NCBI GenBank assembly: GCA_946122785.1
Contig: CAMGYJ010000010.1
Coordinates: 49,187,134 to 49,251,133, forward strand
Origin: Linum tenue
Lineage: Eukaryota; Streptophyta; Magnoliopsida; Malpighiales; Linaceae
Length of the DNA stretch: 64,000 nucleotides
Direction: 5' to 3'
Part shown: in pieces, positions 10,400-29,490 of the stretch
Position numbering within the stretch: the stretch's first letter is position 1
How the letters are laid out: each line of letters begins with the position of its first letter
The notes under the pieces: generated by a model
What the model was told of the DNA's origin: nothing
What the model saw: the letters and a program-made list of their open reading frames with translations, nothing else
Databases searched by the model: none
Program-made: the position numbers and the translations under genes

Positions 10400-10828
10400 G
10401 AAAATCTGCCTATTATTCACCGTTTTTGTCAAAAACGGTGAACACCATCACCGCGTTTGTCTCAAACGGTGAATAATAGGTAGGTGTGACCTAATTTTGA
10501 CCTAACAGGGGTGGGAAACGTGGGAATACATCACCGCGTTAACAAAAAACGGTGAATGTATTCACCGTTGTCAACTAAAACGGTGATGTATTCACCGTCC
10601 TCTCCAAACGCGGTGAATACATCACTGTTTTAGATAAAAGCGGTGAATACGTCACCATTTTTGTTTTAAACGGTGAAATATTCACCGTCTTTGACAAACG
10701 CGGTGATTACCTTCACTGCGTTTGTCAAACACGGTGAATGCCAAACATGTGTACTTTGGGAATTTTTTTTATAACTTATGTATTTTGGAAATTTTTTTTA
10801 AGAACGTGTGTACCGTGAGATTTTTTCT
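10400..10828 (-). repeat. Right terminal inverted repeat of the MULE with ACGGTGA array
   Basis: This is the mirror of the left end. The ACGGTGA/TCACCGT array spans about 10418-10740, then the terminal ~90 bp are complementary to 6347-6436. Unit order differs between the two arrays, so the subterminal repeats have turned over since the ends were identical. Confidence 0.85.
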
Positions 10829-10905
10829 ATATATTTGGTGGAGTGGGGTTTAAAAACCATCCTAACACAACAACCACGATCAAACAGGATTACATTCTGA
10901 ATAAC
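10829..10905. other. Short spacer between the MULE and the GRF-finger gene
   Basis: It contains the right copy of the target duplication (10829-10838) and then probable 3' UTR of the minus-strand GRF gene. The MULE therefore lies immediately downstream of that gene. Confidence 0.5.
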
Positions 10906-11475
10906 CTATCTCAACCCAAGTGTCCCTTCAACGCGAGACATTCTGTGACTCAGCTGCGAAATTGTTTCCAACAGACTTGTTTCAGTTGAATCACTCGTTC
11001 TAGTAATGTTGGACGAACAAGGCTGGTCAGCAACTTCACAACGCCGTAACTGCAACCGAAGTTGCTTGTTCTCTTCTTCTAAATCGGCAAGTTTCATACG
11101 CAAATTGGCAACTTCCCTAACAAGGTTTCGTTCACGGACTTCCAAAGCATGCACATCAAACCATTTGAAATAGCCACATTCTTTCTTCCCCTGCAAACCA
11201 ATTAATCAAGTTACAATGGAAGCAATTCAACATCTTGCTCACAATTGATTCAACCACCACCACTAGCCTACCATTTACTCGATCCCAGGACCCCATTTGA
11301 AATAGCAACCCTAAATTGAACTAACCAAAACGTGATTCTGTTGGATTGAGAGGGATTAAGACATTACCTTTATTTTCTTCAGTGGACAAGAGTAAAATTC
11401 TCTATTTGGGTTCCTGGGGGAGTGAGATAACTCCAACACAGCTTCCAAAGGACAGTCACACAGTGGTGGATGCAT
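10906..11475 (-). CDS. GRF-type zinc-finger protein with C-terminal coiled coil
   Basis: Two exons on the minus strand: 11475-11368 (36 codons) and 11190-10906 (94 codons plus stop), with a GTAATG...TGCAG intron in phase 0. The joined product is ~130 aa. Residues ~6-50 form a zf-GRF finger: 'CDCP', 'NPNREFYSCPLKK' and, across the intron, 'KKECGYFKWFDV', giving the C-x-C...C...C-G-x-F-x-W arrangement. Residues ~55-85 are a Leu/Glu/Arg heptad coiled coil ('MKLADLEEENKQLRLQLRRC'), and the tail ends 'VEGTLGLR'. GRF fingers bind nucleic acid; small plant proteins of this build (At4g04775-like) have no firmly known role. The start at MHPPL was chosen because upstream in-frame sequence looks like low-complexity leader, but a longer N-terminus up to 11712 remains open. 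Transposon surroundings make a TE-associated gene possible. Confidence 0.68.
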
Positions 11476-11863
11476 GTTGGCTTTGGAGATGGCGGTTGAA
11501 GAACGGCGCCCTACCGACGATGATGCTGTGATCGACGAACGGCGGCAGCTGCTGTCCTCCAGAGCGCAGCGAAGGAAAGGATCGACAATGGTGGAAGAAA
11601 CCCTAGCAGTGGTCGAGGTCTCGAGGAAAAAAAATAGCAGCAGTGAACGGCCAAATTTGGGCCCTTGTACACATAAATAGGGAAGGTTAATTATGTAATC
11701 TTGCATTCTCATTTTATAAATGCCACATATGTTTCCAAACGTGTGATTTGCCTAAAATTCCACATAAATTCCACAAATTAAAAACCTAGGTTTTCAAACC
11801 AGTAATTTGAACCAAAATCCCACAAATTAAAAACCTGCATCCAAATGACCCCAAAAATTAAAA
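11476..11863. other. Divergent intergenic region between the GRF and DCN1-like genes
   Basis: The part near 11476-11680 is GC-richer and may be the GRF gene leader. From 11700 it is AT-rich with two or three variants of 'ccacaaattaaaaacct'. No further gene was seen. Confidence 0.4.
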
Positions 11864-12241
11864 ACCATTTGTCGAGGGATTTTCCGACTAACAGTCGAGA
11901 AAAAGAAAAGCGAGGGTGAGAAGGGAGGGAGAGGGAAGGGGGAAGCAAGGGAATAGAATTGCCGCCGCCGCCGACGAGACCATAAAGTCACTGTTATTCT
12001 CTTCTTTGATTCCGCTCCCCCTCCGAGGAAGACAGCACAGAATCGATTTAGCGGATAAGAGAAGAAAAAGACGAGAAGGAAGTTACACTGTTTCAGTTTC
12101 AGTTTCAGTAAGGAGAAAGGAATAGCGCGAAACATAAACCCTAATTATCTTTGGCACAACTAGTTTAAGATCTCCACCTCTTCCTTATTCGTTCTCTCGT
12201 TCCTCTCCTGGTTCGCACTTCGCAGCATTAGAGCTCCAACA
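11864..12241 (+). promoter_or_regulatory. Promoter/5' leader of the DCN1-like gene, duplicated upstream of PRP16
   Basis: Roughly 11864-12190 aligns with 16914-17260 with few gaps. Shared blocks include 'aaaccatttgtc', 'gaatagaattgccgccgccg', 'ttattctcttct', 'gatttagcggataa' and 'actgtttcagtttc'. The segment has a (GCC)n tract, GA/CT-rich runs and, near 12136-12144, a telo-box AAACCCTAA. Such boxes are common in leaders of plant housekeeping genes. No clear TATA box was seen. The segment probably holds the transcription start and 5' UTR, ending at the ATG at 12242. Confidence 0.65.
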
Positions 12242-15200
12242 ATGGTCAGTTGTTACCTCTTCTTTCAGCTCCTCATTCATTTTATTTTGATTAGCCCCCG
12301 ACTCTTCCACTCTTATTCTTACTTGATTAACTCGCATGTGCATTTCCTTCCCCCTTGTTTGGTTTGTCATTAGCCTAGAACTGTTTGATCTTTGAGGTTC
12401 ATGTACCGAAAGAATTTAGTTGCTAAATCGCCATCTCGTCTCCATGCCAACCAAGAGTTGAAAGCCTTATCGTGTCCCCTGGATGCGACCACCTTGCCCA
12501 TCGTGAACGAATGGAAGGAAGGATCCCCATTGTTTGTATTTTCAGCTTCGAGAAATATGACATTAAACTTTCCCCTTGGTTCTGTAGTTTGGTTTAGTTG
12601 GCTCTGTTTGAGTACTACATTGACAGTCTTGTCTTTGTTTTGCAGAACAAGTTTGGTAGAGGCCACCGCGACAAGGTCCAGCAGTTCATGGCCATAACTG
12701 GGGCAAGGCAAGTTCAGAATTTCTTTATTTATATAAGGCTAGTTTCTGTTCTACAGAACTAATGCTAATAGTATTCGGTATCCATAAGTATAAAAAAGTG
12801 AAATGGAAAGCCACTATGTTTCGTTGTAATAGATCAAAGAGGTTGATTTGCGGGTTGCTGCTCTTTTCTATTTCCTGCCTGGTAAGGGGTGATGATGAGT
12901 TGACCATGGAGACAATGCATGTTCATATTTGTCCACCGTGTTTCATTGATTGACAATAGATGTCCTTATGTTTCTTGATTTTGTGGAAGCATTATGGTAC
13001 TTCTCTTGTGGCTAGTACTTTGATTTAGAATTGAATAATCCATTTCTGGAATGCAGTGAGAAAGCCGCAGTTCAGGCATTGAAGGCAAGCGATTGGCATC
13101 TTGAAGGTGCATTTGATGTGTTCTACAGCCAGCCCCAGAGTAAAACACATACTGACTCCAGACATTTGGAAGAGCTTTACAACAGATATAAAGGTGATTA
13201 ATGTTTGCCCACAGTGTTTTTTATGCTGTCTATGTAAGATATGCTCAATAGAAGAGTAAATGGTTGCATGCATGCGAGTTTGTTATTAAGCACAGTTGTA
13301 CTGCATTCCTAGTCTGCTGACAAAAACTTGAGATAGCACTTTCTTTTATGCACATGCTTTTCATTCTGTCTTTGCTTTAATTGGTAACATTATTAAAAAA
13401 AAAAAAGAATCGTACGTTTATGGTGTTTACTGAGAAATGAGTGTGCTGCTATGCTTTGCAGATCCATATCTGGACATGATAATGGCTGATGGCATTGCTC
13501 GTCTTTGCAATGACCTTCAGGTAAACTTGTATTATGCCATTGTCAGTAGTAATGGTTGTGACGATCTTTGAAATGTCAAAATGTTTTCTTGGTCAGTGCT
13601 GGCATTATGTGAATGACCATGACTCATGGTTTGGTCGCTGTAGAGTTTCCCTACATTTTTTTATGTGTTTAGATTACTAATGGGTTAGAAATAACACTTG
13701 ACTTTTCATTTTTCTCAGGTGGATCCCCAAGACATAGTTATGGTAGGTTACAGATTACAACCTATAACTTCGTTTGCTGTTATACTTATATATAAGCTTA
13801 TAAAATGTGTGTTAAAAGCTACCCTTAAGATTGCCTTTTTGGTTCTGTTGTAATATTTTTTTTGTTTCTTGTGCAGTTAGTTGTTTCATGGCACATGAAG
13901 GCTGCCACCATGTGTGAATTTTCGAAGCAAGAGTTTGTCGGTGGACTACAATCGCTAGGGTTGGTTCAGCATGTTTGTTTGTTTTATCGATTGCTTCAGG
14001 TCGTGCTATGTCATGTCTAATTCTAGCTGTATCTTCTGATGACAGGATAGATTCACTGGAGAAGTTCCAAGAGAGGATACCATTCATGCGTTCTGAGCTG
14101 AAAGACGAACGTATGCACAACTGCATATTTTCTTGAGCTTGTGCAGCATATCCACCTTTGCGTACTTTCGTTCCTAACACAAAATATCTTCTGATTTTGC
14201 AGAGAAGTTCCGTGAGATATACACTTTTTCTTTTGGGTGGGCAAAAGAGAAGGTACACACTGCTATGCATAAAGACTGTACTTGTGTTCGTAACTCTTAG
14301 TCTTTAGTGTGCTGTTTATCTGACCAACTGAATCACTAAAATAAAAAACTGACTTGCCTAAATCTTTTAAAATGGCTCTAAGCGTGTAATCTATAAGGCA
14401 GCAATTGAGGCTCTTCGGAGAAGCAATGTAACTTGTTTGTCCAATGTGTGGGCAGTTCCTGATCCCTAATGTTAGCAGCTGATGTTCATTATATGTGGCA
14501 GGGTCAAAAATCTCTAGCACTGGATACCGCAATAGGAATGTGGCAACTACTATTTGCTGAAAAGCACTGGCCATTGGTTGATCACTGGTGCCAGTTCTTA
14601 CAGGTACTCTTTAGGAAGCATTTAAAGTCAGATTGCTTTCCATGACATAACACCTCTTGTGAGAATGGCTCCTGAATATGCTGAATCAATCTGGTTGAAC
14701 TAATAGTCAATATGGGGTAATAAGCAATCTTATCTGCAGTATGCACTTAAGGGTAGGTAAACTAGCACCAGTTGTTTTCCCCAGTAAGTGGTTTCTATGG
14801 TGTAATGTGGATTTTTCCTTTTCGCCCTTATAAACAGAAGTGCGGTTTTCACTGTCTTATCATATCCATCACTGAAGGTGAAGTATGGCTGGTGATGTGC
14901 TTTGCTCTCTGATGTCAGGACTGACTTGGTCTTCCTTTTTCCCAGGCTCGGCATAATAAAGCTATCTCGAGGGACACTTGGTCTCAGCTATTGGAATTCA
15001 CACGGGTAAGTATTGAGAAGAGAATGGATTTGGGCCGTGTTCCCTTTCTCCCTTCCATTTCTGTGGTATCTCTTTTACTTGCTGTACTTGATGATGCGGA
15101 GGAATAACAGGTCCATTTTGGGCTTCATAATATAAAGTTAGTGAAATGAAAGATAAGCTGGGAGGGCAATCTGTGTAATGAAAATGTTGTTGGTTTGGTG

Positions 15201-15332
15201 CAGACAGTTGATTCTGGATTAGCAAACTATGATGCCGAAGGGGCATGGCCATATCTGATTGATGAGTTTGTGGATTACCTGAATGAGAATGGTGTGGGTG
15301 CTGATGGGTTCAGTCGAACAATTGGAGCTTAG
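12242..15332 (+). CDS. DCN1-like (DCUN1-domain) cullin neddylation protein
   Basis: Eleven coding exons: 12242-12244, 12646-12707, 13057-13193, 13462-13520, 13719-13742, 13877-13959, 14046-14110, 14203-14252, 14502-14603, 14946-15005, 15204-15332. They sum to 774 nt (257 aa), matching the family length. The first coding exon is only the ATG. Residues ~5-45 form a UBA-like domain ('DKVQQFMAITGASEKAAVQ', 'DWHLEGAFDVFY'). From ~60 to the end is the PONY/DCUN1 domain ('ELYNRYKD', 'EFVGGLQSLGIDSLEKFQ', 'FAEKHWPLVDHWCQFL', 'EGAWPYLIDEFVDYL'). Family members bind cullins and the UBC12-type E2 and stimulate NEDD8 transfer, which activates cullin-RING ubiquitin ligases. The second coding intron (12708-13056) must use a GC donor (AG|GCAAGT) to keep frame and give 'GASEKA'; the nearby GT choice runs into TGA. 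All other introns are GT-AG. PRP16 follows in tandem, 2 kb downstream. Confidence 0.95.
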
Positions 15333-16716
15333 AACGATGAAGAAAAGAAGAGGACCCAGATGTGTAGCAGAAGCTGGGAAGTATGGTGTACTTGGTTCTC
15401 AATCATACAGTTATGCAGACTGCAGCGTGTAGGATTGCGTTTCCTCTTACTTTCTCTACCTTTCTTTTCTCCACTAGTTTCATAACGAAAAAAGGGAGAA
15501 ATAATGGTGAAGAAATGATACGATGATGGATGATACTATTGACATGGTGTTGAATGATGGTGGTAACAATGATTCCTTCTCTCTTACGCATGGAAACGGC
15601 GTATATGATTTGTCTAGAGTCCGATTGAATGGAAATAGAACTGGAACCAGTTTCTACTTAATGCCATTGCCATCCAAGACATGTCATCAGAGTTCATCGT
15701 CCCATTCGTAACCATATCCACCACACCTTCTTACTCCACATCCAGCTCCCAAAATCTTGCTCTTTGGGGTGGGAATCGAGCTTTTCCATATCACAATTGG
15801 CTGCCACAATAAACAATTCACCCATGGGCTTCATGCCTGCTTCTTGTCGGACCAATCAAACTCGAAAACCCCATAAAATGTGTCATGAACAAGCAAAACC
15901 GTGCGAGAACGGATTCCAAAAACATCAAAACGTGAACATTTTGATTTTTAAAAATTAAAATTGGAATATGATAAATTTCTGATAAAGTTTGGTGATATAC
16001 TGATATTTCACTATATGACCGCTAGTTTTAATTTCCCTCGGACCTCGGTCATTCGGCAAGTTATTTTTACTGTTATAAATCATTTGAAATCATAAGTAAT
16101 CTGTAATAACATATTGATTTTATCCATGAATTAAAAAGAACACAAATCAGAGAGAAGATATTAGACACATTAGAACACATGATAGTCCCAATCTTGTTAT
16201 AATAATTAACATAATTAATGGAATTATCTTATAAGTTTTGAAATTAATATCATCAAATAAAATTTATCTTGCGGATTATACTTTGTATTATAATAATAAG
16301 GGCTAATACCACTACAACACTCGAACTATAATAAAAATGCACTTGTGTCCTAGTTTATTTAATATTTCAATCCTATCCCATCGTATGATACGTTTGTGGC
16401 ATTTGTATCCTGACGCTTTCGTTGTCTGTTAAAGATAACAATTGACCAGACCGTGGTCGAAAAAAGTTCTAGAGAAGTGAGGACAAGGGAGCAGTTGAGA
16501 TGGTACGAATCCCTCGGTCCGAACCCTCACGGGAAAGGAAGCAATCTCAAGTGATGTTAACTTTCGTCGACGTGACAAAAACACGGCGACCACGCATATG
16601 TCAATTTTTGACACCTAAGATTATTTTAAATTATTTTTATTTTAAAAAATTAAAAATAATTATATGTGTCAAGAACATGAAACCCTATACTAAGAGACTC
16701 ACCTTTATTGCCCTAT
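15333..16716. other. Intergenic: DCN1-like 3' UTR, then noncoding DNA
   Basis: The first ~200 bp are probable 3' UTR. From 15700 to 16700 no conserved ORF or RNA was recognised. A segment around 16300-16620 looks repeat-derived: 'gggctaataccactacaacactcgaac' style, followed by an AT-rich tail around 16620-16660. It has no identified ends. Confidence 0.4.
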
Positions 16717-16870
16717 GATCAAATTCAGAGACAATACATTAACAAACCTTTGAACATTTTTAATTATAGTGATCACAATATCATATGAGGCATATGTGGA
16801 ATTATCATGTACTATTTCGATCGAATATACGTAACCTCAATCCTCAAATTCAACCCTAAACATGTAATCT
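16717..16870. repeat. Dispersed repeat matching the Helitron flanks (apparent empty site)
   Basis: It aligns with 1977-2140 and then continues 'aatctttaactaa', matching 3978 onward ('aatcttaactaa') on the other side of the Helitron. The copy here lacks the 1.8-kb insert. Confidence 0.55.
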
Positions 16871-16913
16871 TTAACTAAGACAAAAAGTTTAACAAACCCG
16901 TTCTATTTTGTAT

Positions 16914-17342
16914 GAAAACCATTTGTCAAGGACTAAAACGATAAAATCTAAATCACTATACCGGCGAACAGTCCAGAATAAGAAGAAGGCGAGGGTGAAA
17001 GGGGAGGGAGAGGAAAGAGGTGGAAGGATGGAATAGAATTGCCGCCGCCGACGACGAGCCCATAAAATCGCTGGTATTCTCTTCTCTGATTACTCCCCCT
17101 CCGAAGAAGACAAATAGATTTAGCGGATAAAAGAAGAGAAAGAAGAAAGACGAGGCGGAAGTTCCACTGTTTCAGTTTCCGCCCAGGGATAGGAAAAAGG
17201 AAGAGCGCGATACATGAACCTATTTATGTCAACTAGTTAAATATCTCTACCTTTCCTTCTTCCCCTCCTTTGCTCGTTGTATTGGACTTCAGCTGTTGTG
17301 TGAAGGTGAAAGTCTCTGGTCTTTCGCTCTTCAGCAGTGTAT
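16914..17342 (+). promoter_or_regulatory. Promoter/5' leader of PRP16, paralogous to that of the DCN1-like gene
   Basis: It aligns with 11864-12190: a GA-rich run, then 'gaatagaattgccgccgccg', 'cataaaatcgctggtattct', 'ccccctccgaagaagaca', 'gatttagcggataa' and 'actgtttcagtttc'. The telo-box seen in the other copy is degraded here (near 17213-17225). After ~17260 the leaders differ and run to the ATG at 17343. This supports transcription starting in the shared segment. Confidence 0.65.
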
Positions 17343-24037
<6,695 letters not shown>

Positions 24038-24180
24038 ATGTGGCTTGTGTGAAATTAACTGAATCTCACAAGGAAGAAATGTTGCAACTCAATTTTATTG
24101 TGGAGTAAACCAACTAGAAGTCACTTATTCCCTGTAACTTTGCTACTACACTCACCTTCCAGTAAAGTGTTCCTCTTGCG
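24038..24180 (+). other. Probable 3' UTR of PRP16
   Basis: Noncoding sequence follows the TAG at 24035-24037. A run 'ctcaattttattgtggagtaaac' lies near 24088, and no exact AATAAA was seen. The extent is a guess. Confidence 0.4.
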
Positions 24181-25210
24181 ATGGGTTTGGAGTTTGGACA
24201 TGACTGTGATGTCCGTGAGAATTCTGATACTTGTCAAGTGTGGGTGGTGAAATTACCTAAGGCTGTTGCACTTGATTCCGTTGCTCCTGCTATTGTAAGG
24301 TTGAAGAGGTTGCGGCTCCACATTTGGACGTTGTTGATAACTTAAGGAGAAGATGATTTTGGATCCCGAACAGGAAGTTGTTGTAATTGTTTTCAGGCCA
24401 CCTATAGAAGCCAGCTGCTCCTTTGTTCAAGAGGCACCCCATGTGTTGAGGAAGGATTCCTTGTCTGAGAAAGTAGTTGAATCTCCAGCAGTTGCCTGAG
24501 TCTTAATTCCACTGTTATCAAGGAAGAGATAAAAAAAAAAAAGGTGTTTAAGTCTATGAGTGATGACAAAGGCCTCATGAGTCATGTCCTAATGGGTTTC
24601 ATGAGGAATTTTTCAAAGATGAATGAGACTTAATTGGTAAGGAGGTAGATGATGTGATCTCGGGGTGTATGTGGATTCAACTATATTTTCCATAGTTTTC
24701 ATGTCCTGATTGTTATGGTTCAACCATAAAATACCACTATCGGAGACTAAACCGGCAGGTGGTATTTAACGGTTGAACTACTGTTAAACCACGGTTTTAT
24801 TATAAAATATCATACCGCTGACTTTTCCGGTACGATTTCATGGACCATGGTTTTCACACCTATGATTAGTTTTGCAATAAATGAAGGCTTATGTGGTTAC
24901 TTTCTTGTGAAGAAAGGGCTTCTTTAATAGACCATTTATCAACCTATATGTTTTGTAGTAGCCATGAAGCCACTTTCTTGCCTGCTGTTACGTGCTACTA
25001 GAAAGACCAAGTTCCATTTCATCCTCGATGCAAAGCTATAGAAATCACTCATGTGGGTTTCCCAGATGACATTCTATTGTTCTCAAATGGTTATGTGCGT
25101 GCGATGACATGTATTAAGAGGTTAGTGGATCAATTCTACTCTCTACCAGACTTCAGTGTAACCCTAAAAAGAGTCAAATGTTTAGTGGTGTTATTACAAA
25201 GAAGGAATCT
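24181..25210 (+). pseudogene. Highly decayed LINE fragment
   Basis: Around 25010-25190 broken frames give 'FHPRCKAI'-like, 'THVGFPDDILLFSNGYVRAM' and 'LVDQFYSLPDFSV'. This is the plant L1 reverse transcriptase region around the FADD motif, here FPDD. Upstream, sequence to 24181 has similar base composition and may be part of the same insertion, interrupted near 24720-24860 by an AT-rich piece ('aaccggcaggtggtat'). No intact domain remains. Confidence 0.55.
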
Positions 25211-26640
25211 ACAAGTAATATAATGGAGATTCAAGTATCACTTTTTCTCCATTTTGAAATTGCAGCCACGGGAGTGTTTTGCGGAAGGGCAATTATGACA
25301 AATCCTCTCATTTTAATTCAACTGAAACTCCGCGTTTTGAACACCAACGCTTGCAACTCGACAATTTCCAATCCTTGAAAACCACCTCCGTCTTCAGTGC
25401 TTCCCCGACGTCGTCCCACCTTCCCCTCCCTACACGCCGTTTTCACCAATCCTACTGGCAGTTGTTCACGAAGAAGCTAGGCGTCGGGCAGTTGTTCTAG
25501 ACACTAGCTGCAGAATAGAGCATCAGAATCGTCCTCTGCCCCTTCGCCGATTCCCCATTATCGACTTCGTTGTCACCTTCCCAGCTACTACCTTTTCTCA
25601 ACCCTCTATCTGTAATCCCTAACTATTCTCCAGAATCCGATTTCTCGACCAGAAACAGGTTAGAACTACCCTCCATCTTGGCTTTTTTCCCTTCCCCAAC
25701 ACAGTAGCGTCAGTTTGGGAGAGTGTTTTTGGACTGATTTTTGTTTCTGGGCACAAATGGCCATTTTCATTTTCATCATCAATTTCCGCTTATGTGATTT
25801 GATTGCTTCCATATGTTCTTACCTCTTTTTGTAATTTTCCCCATTTCTTTCGTTTGATGAGGATTGTTCCTTTCACTGTTAAATAGTTCAACGTATGTTG
25901 ATTTGTGCAATTGATTCTTGCTTGCTTTCAGTATGATTTTGATTTCACTCTTGAATAGTTTAGTTTGCTGGCAGGGAAACTGAAACTTGCTCTATCAGTA
26001 GTCATATAATCATATTCCAATTCACTCAAGTTCTTCAACCGGGAAGTAAACACTCTAGATTCTTCGTGACGTAATTGGAGGTATGTATGTAGCTCTGTAA
26101 TTTTACATGGTTTTTATTCCCATCAAGTGATGAATTTCCCTTTTTAAGTTTCTTGGTGGATTTTGGAATTGCTTTAATTATCTCTGATATGGCCATTGGC
26201 TACTTAATCATTTAAGTTGTTTTTACTTGAAGACCACAATGATTCCACAAAACCCTTATAAGTTATCCCCTAAAATTCACGCATCCCACCTAGCTTGACC
26301 TTGCTTCACATTCCTCCTTCCCCTTCCCCTTCCCCTTCCCCTCCGGCAGCTATTGAAGAAGAAACTAGCTGTCCAGCAGAACATCGGAATCGTCATCTTC
26401 TATTGATGTAGTTAATTGGTTCCTTGCCTCTGTTATGGACCGCCGATAGCAAAGATCTGCCTTTTTGGGTTGAAAGGAGCATATTTGGAATTTCAGCTCC
26501 CTCCACGTCTCTATCACATGAAAATATTAATACAGAAATTAGCAATGAGGCATATAAAGGGGTTCAACTTCTAATTGTAACTTTCGTAATGCACAAAATA
26601 ATCCTTTGGTTTTTCTTTTATAGCTTGAACCCTTGACTCA
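25211..26640. other. Noncoding; two related CT-rich segments
   Basis: No gene was recognised. The stretches 25400-25560 and 26290-26420 resemble each other: a CT-rich run, then 'gaagaa(g/a)ctag', then 'cagcagaa/cagaatagagcat' and 'tcggaatcgtc'. The second contains a (CCTTCC)n-type run at about 26310-26342. They could be a duplicated leader-like sequence of a lost gene; a possible splice donor 'cag|gttaga' near 25657 fits that but proves nothing. Confidence 0.35.
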
Positions 26641-27040
26641 TATTAAGAATGCTCAATCTGAATCTTTGGACTAGGTCATTTTATGGTTTCTCCAATAGCT
26701 AATACAACGAAGCTCTCTTCTATGCATGCAAAATGGTCACAAATTCCATGGGATAATAGTTTGTGCAAAATAAGTAAGGTTAATATTGTATCGAGAAGGG
26801 TTTTTACGTCGTCGTGTTACATTTTCAACATGTTACTTCATATTGTTGATCAATCTCTAATGTGCCCTGTATTTTCTTTCGCATCATATAATTTCATATC
26901 TATAACGTGTATCGTGATGAATAAAGACGGTAACTATTGAGAAAATGTATTTGATTAAACTACATGAATAGACAATCATTTTCATTTACGATTAAGATGG
27001 ATTATATGTGTATAATGAAAGAAAACTCTCATGTTTTGTT

Positions 27041-27381
27041 TGTTGATGTGACTTGAATCGGACTATCAGCTGCTACAACTAGAAGTCATGGGGGTTGATA
27101 CACGTTTGGGTTGTCAGTTTTGGGCCTGGTCCGTAACCGTTTCCTTTACCATGTTGAATTAGGTTTTAGACCCACATGGAGAAGTATAAATACTTCTCAT
27201 CTCCTCTATAATATGTAATCTCCTCGATATAGTGAAACTGGCTCTCGCGCCCGTGGACATAGCTAATACACATCGTGTCAGTGAACCACGTAAATCGTGT
27301 GTCTATTTTTAATTCTCGCTTTCGTATTCTTGCTTTCTCGACTCCAGCGATTTTCTAATCCGTAATAGCGCAGTTATAACA
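27041..27381 (+). mobile_element. Solo LTR of an LTR retrotransposon (Copia-like)
   Basis: The 341-bp segment begins TGTTGATGTG and ends TTATAACA. It is flanked by a 5-bp target duplication TTGTT (27036-27040 and 27382-27386). It carries a TATA box (TATAAATA, 27185-27192) followed by CT-rich sequence and a 'gtcagtgaaccacgtaaatc' region. This is the promoter/leader layout of plant Copia LTRs. No internal region or second LTR was found, so it is the product of LTR-LTR recombination. The superfamily call is by style only. Confidence 0.82.
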
Positions 27382-27399
27382 TTGTTCTATTGAAATACA

Positions 27400-27543
27400 A
27401 AATAAATAGACATCACTTTCTTACTAGATATCATTATTCGTTATTTATTTTTATATTTTTTTATCAGTACCGAACAACTTTACATTATGAATGATAACAA
27501 CACATAATCAAACTCTCCGGCCAAGGGCCGGGCCCAGTGCTAG
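27400..27543 (+). mobile_element. Helitron 3' end (5' end not located)
   Basis: Hairpin CCGGCCAAGGGCCGG (27517-27531), 12-nt spacer, CTAG terminus (27540-27543), next base T. It is the same architecture as the Helitron ending at 3975. The element must extend left, probably beyond the solo LTR at 27041, but no convincing TC start was found. The feature start given is nominal. Confidence 0.72.
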
Positions 27544-27676
27544 TAATCGAAGGGTAAGTTTATGAAAACTTTTGTGAGGTTGAGGTGCGTGTGATTTGAT
27601 AAAGTTTTTGAAAGAAAAAAAGGAAATCAATAGTCGAATGGTAAAAGTAAAACTTAATAGTGAAAATCAAAATAAG

Positions 27677-29336
<1,660 letters not shown>

Positions 29337-29490
29337 TCAAAATAAGTAATAGATAAAAGCGTTATACATGTGTTGTTTTCCCTAGAGCATCAGATTTCTA
29401 TGCAACTTTAATTAAACATGTCTAATCAAGTTTTAACTTTTAACTTTAATTAAACATGTCACAATTATTCTTTATAATTAATATTAGCGT

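Larger units (their letters stand above)
6347..10828. mobile_element. Mutator-like element (MULE) with PMD and transposase genes, internally deleted
   Basis: A 10-bp target duplication ATATATTTGG flanks the element (6337-6346 and 10829-10838). Terminal inverted repeats start GGAAAAATCCC on the left and AGAAAAAATCTC on the right (read inward). They share 'gtacacacgttcttaaaaaa' and 'aaaatacataagttataaaa', then pass into dense arrays of the ACGGTGA motif. Between them are a plus-strand plant-mobile-domain gene (7132-8254) and a minus-strand MuDR-type transposase gene (10097-8395). The genes converge, and both stop inside what should be their coding regions, with only ~140 bp of AT-rich tandem intron-like sequence between. 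I infer a deletion derivative of an autonomous MULE. A 9-11 bp target duplication is characteristic of this superfamily. Confidence 0.9.

Noticed and set aside
24720..24860. Possible small DNA transposon with 'accggc...gccggt'-like ends
   Set aside because: No paired inverted ends or target duplication could be aligned.
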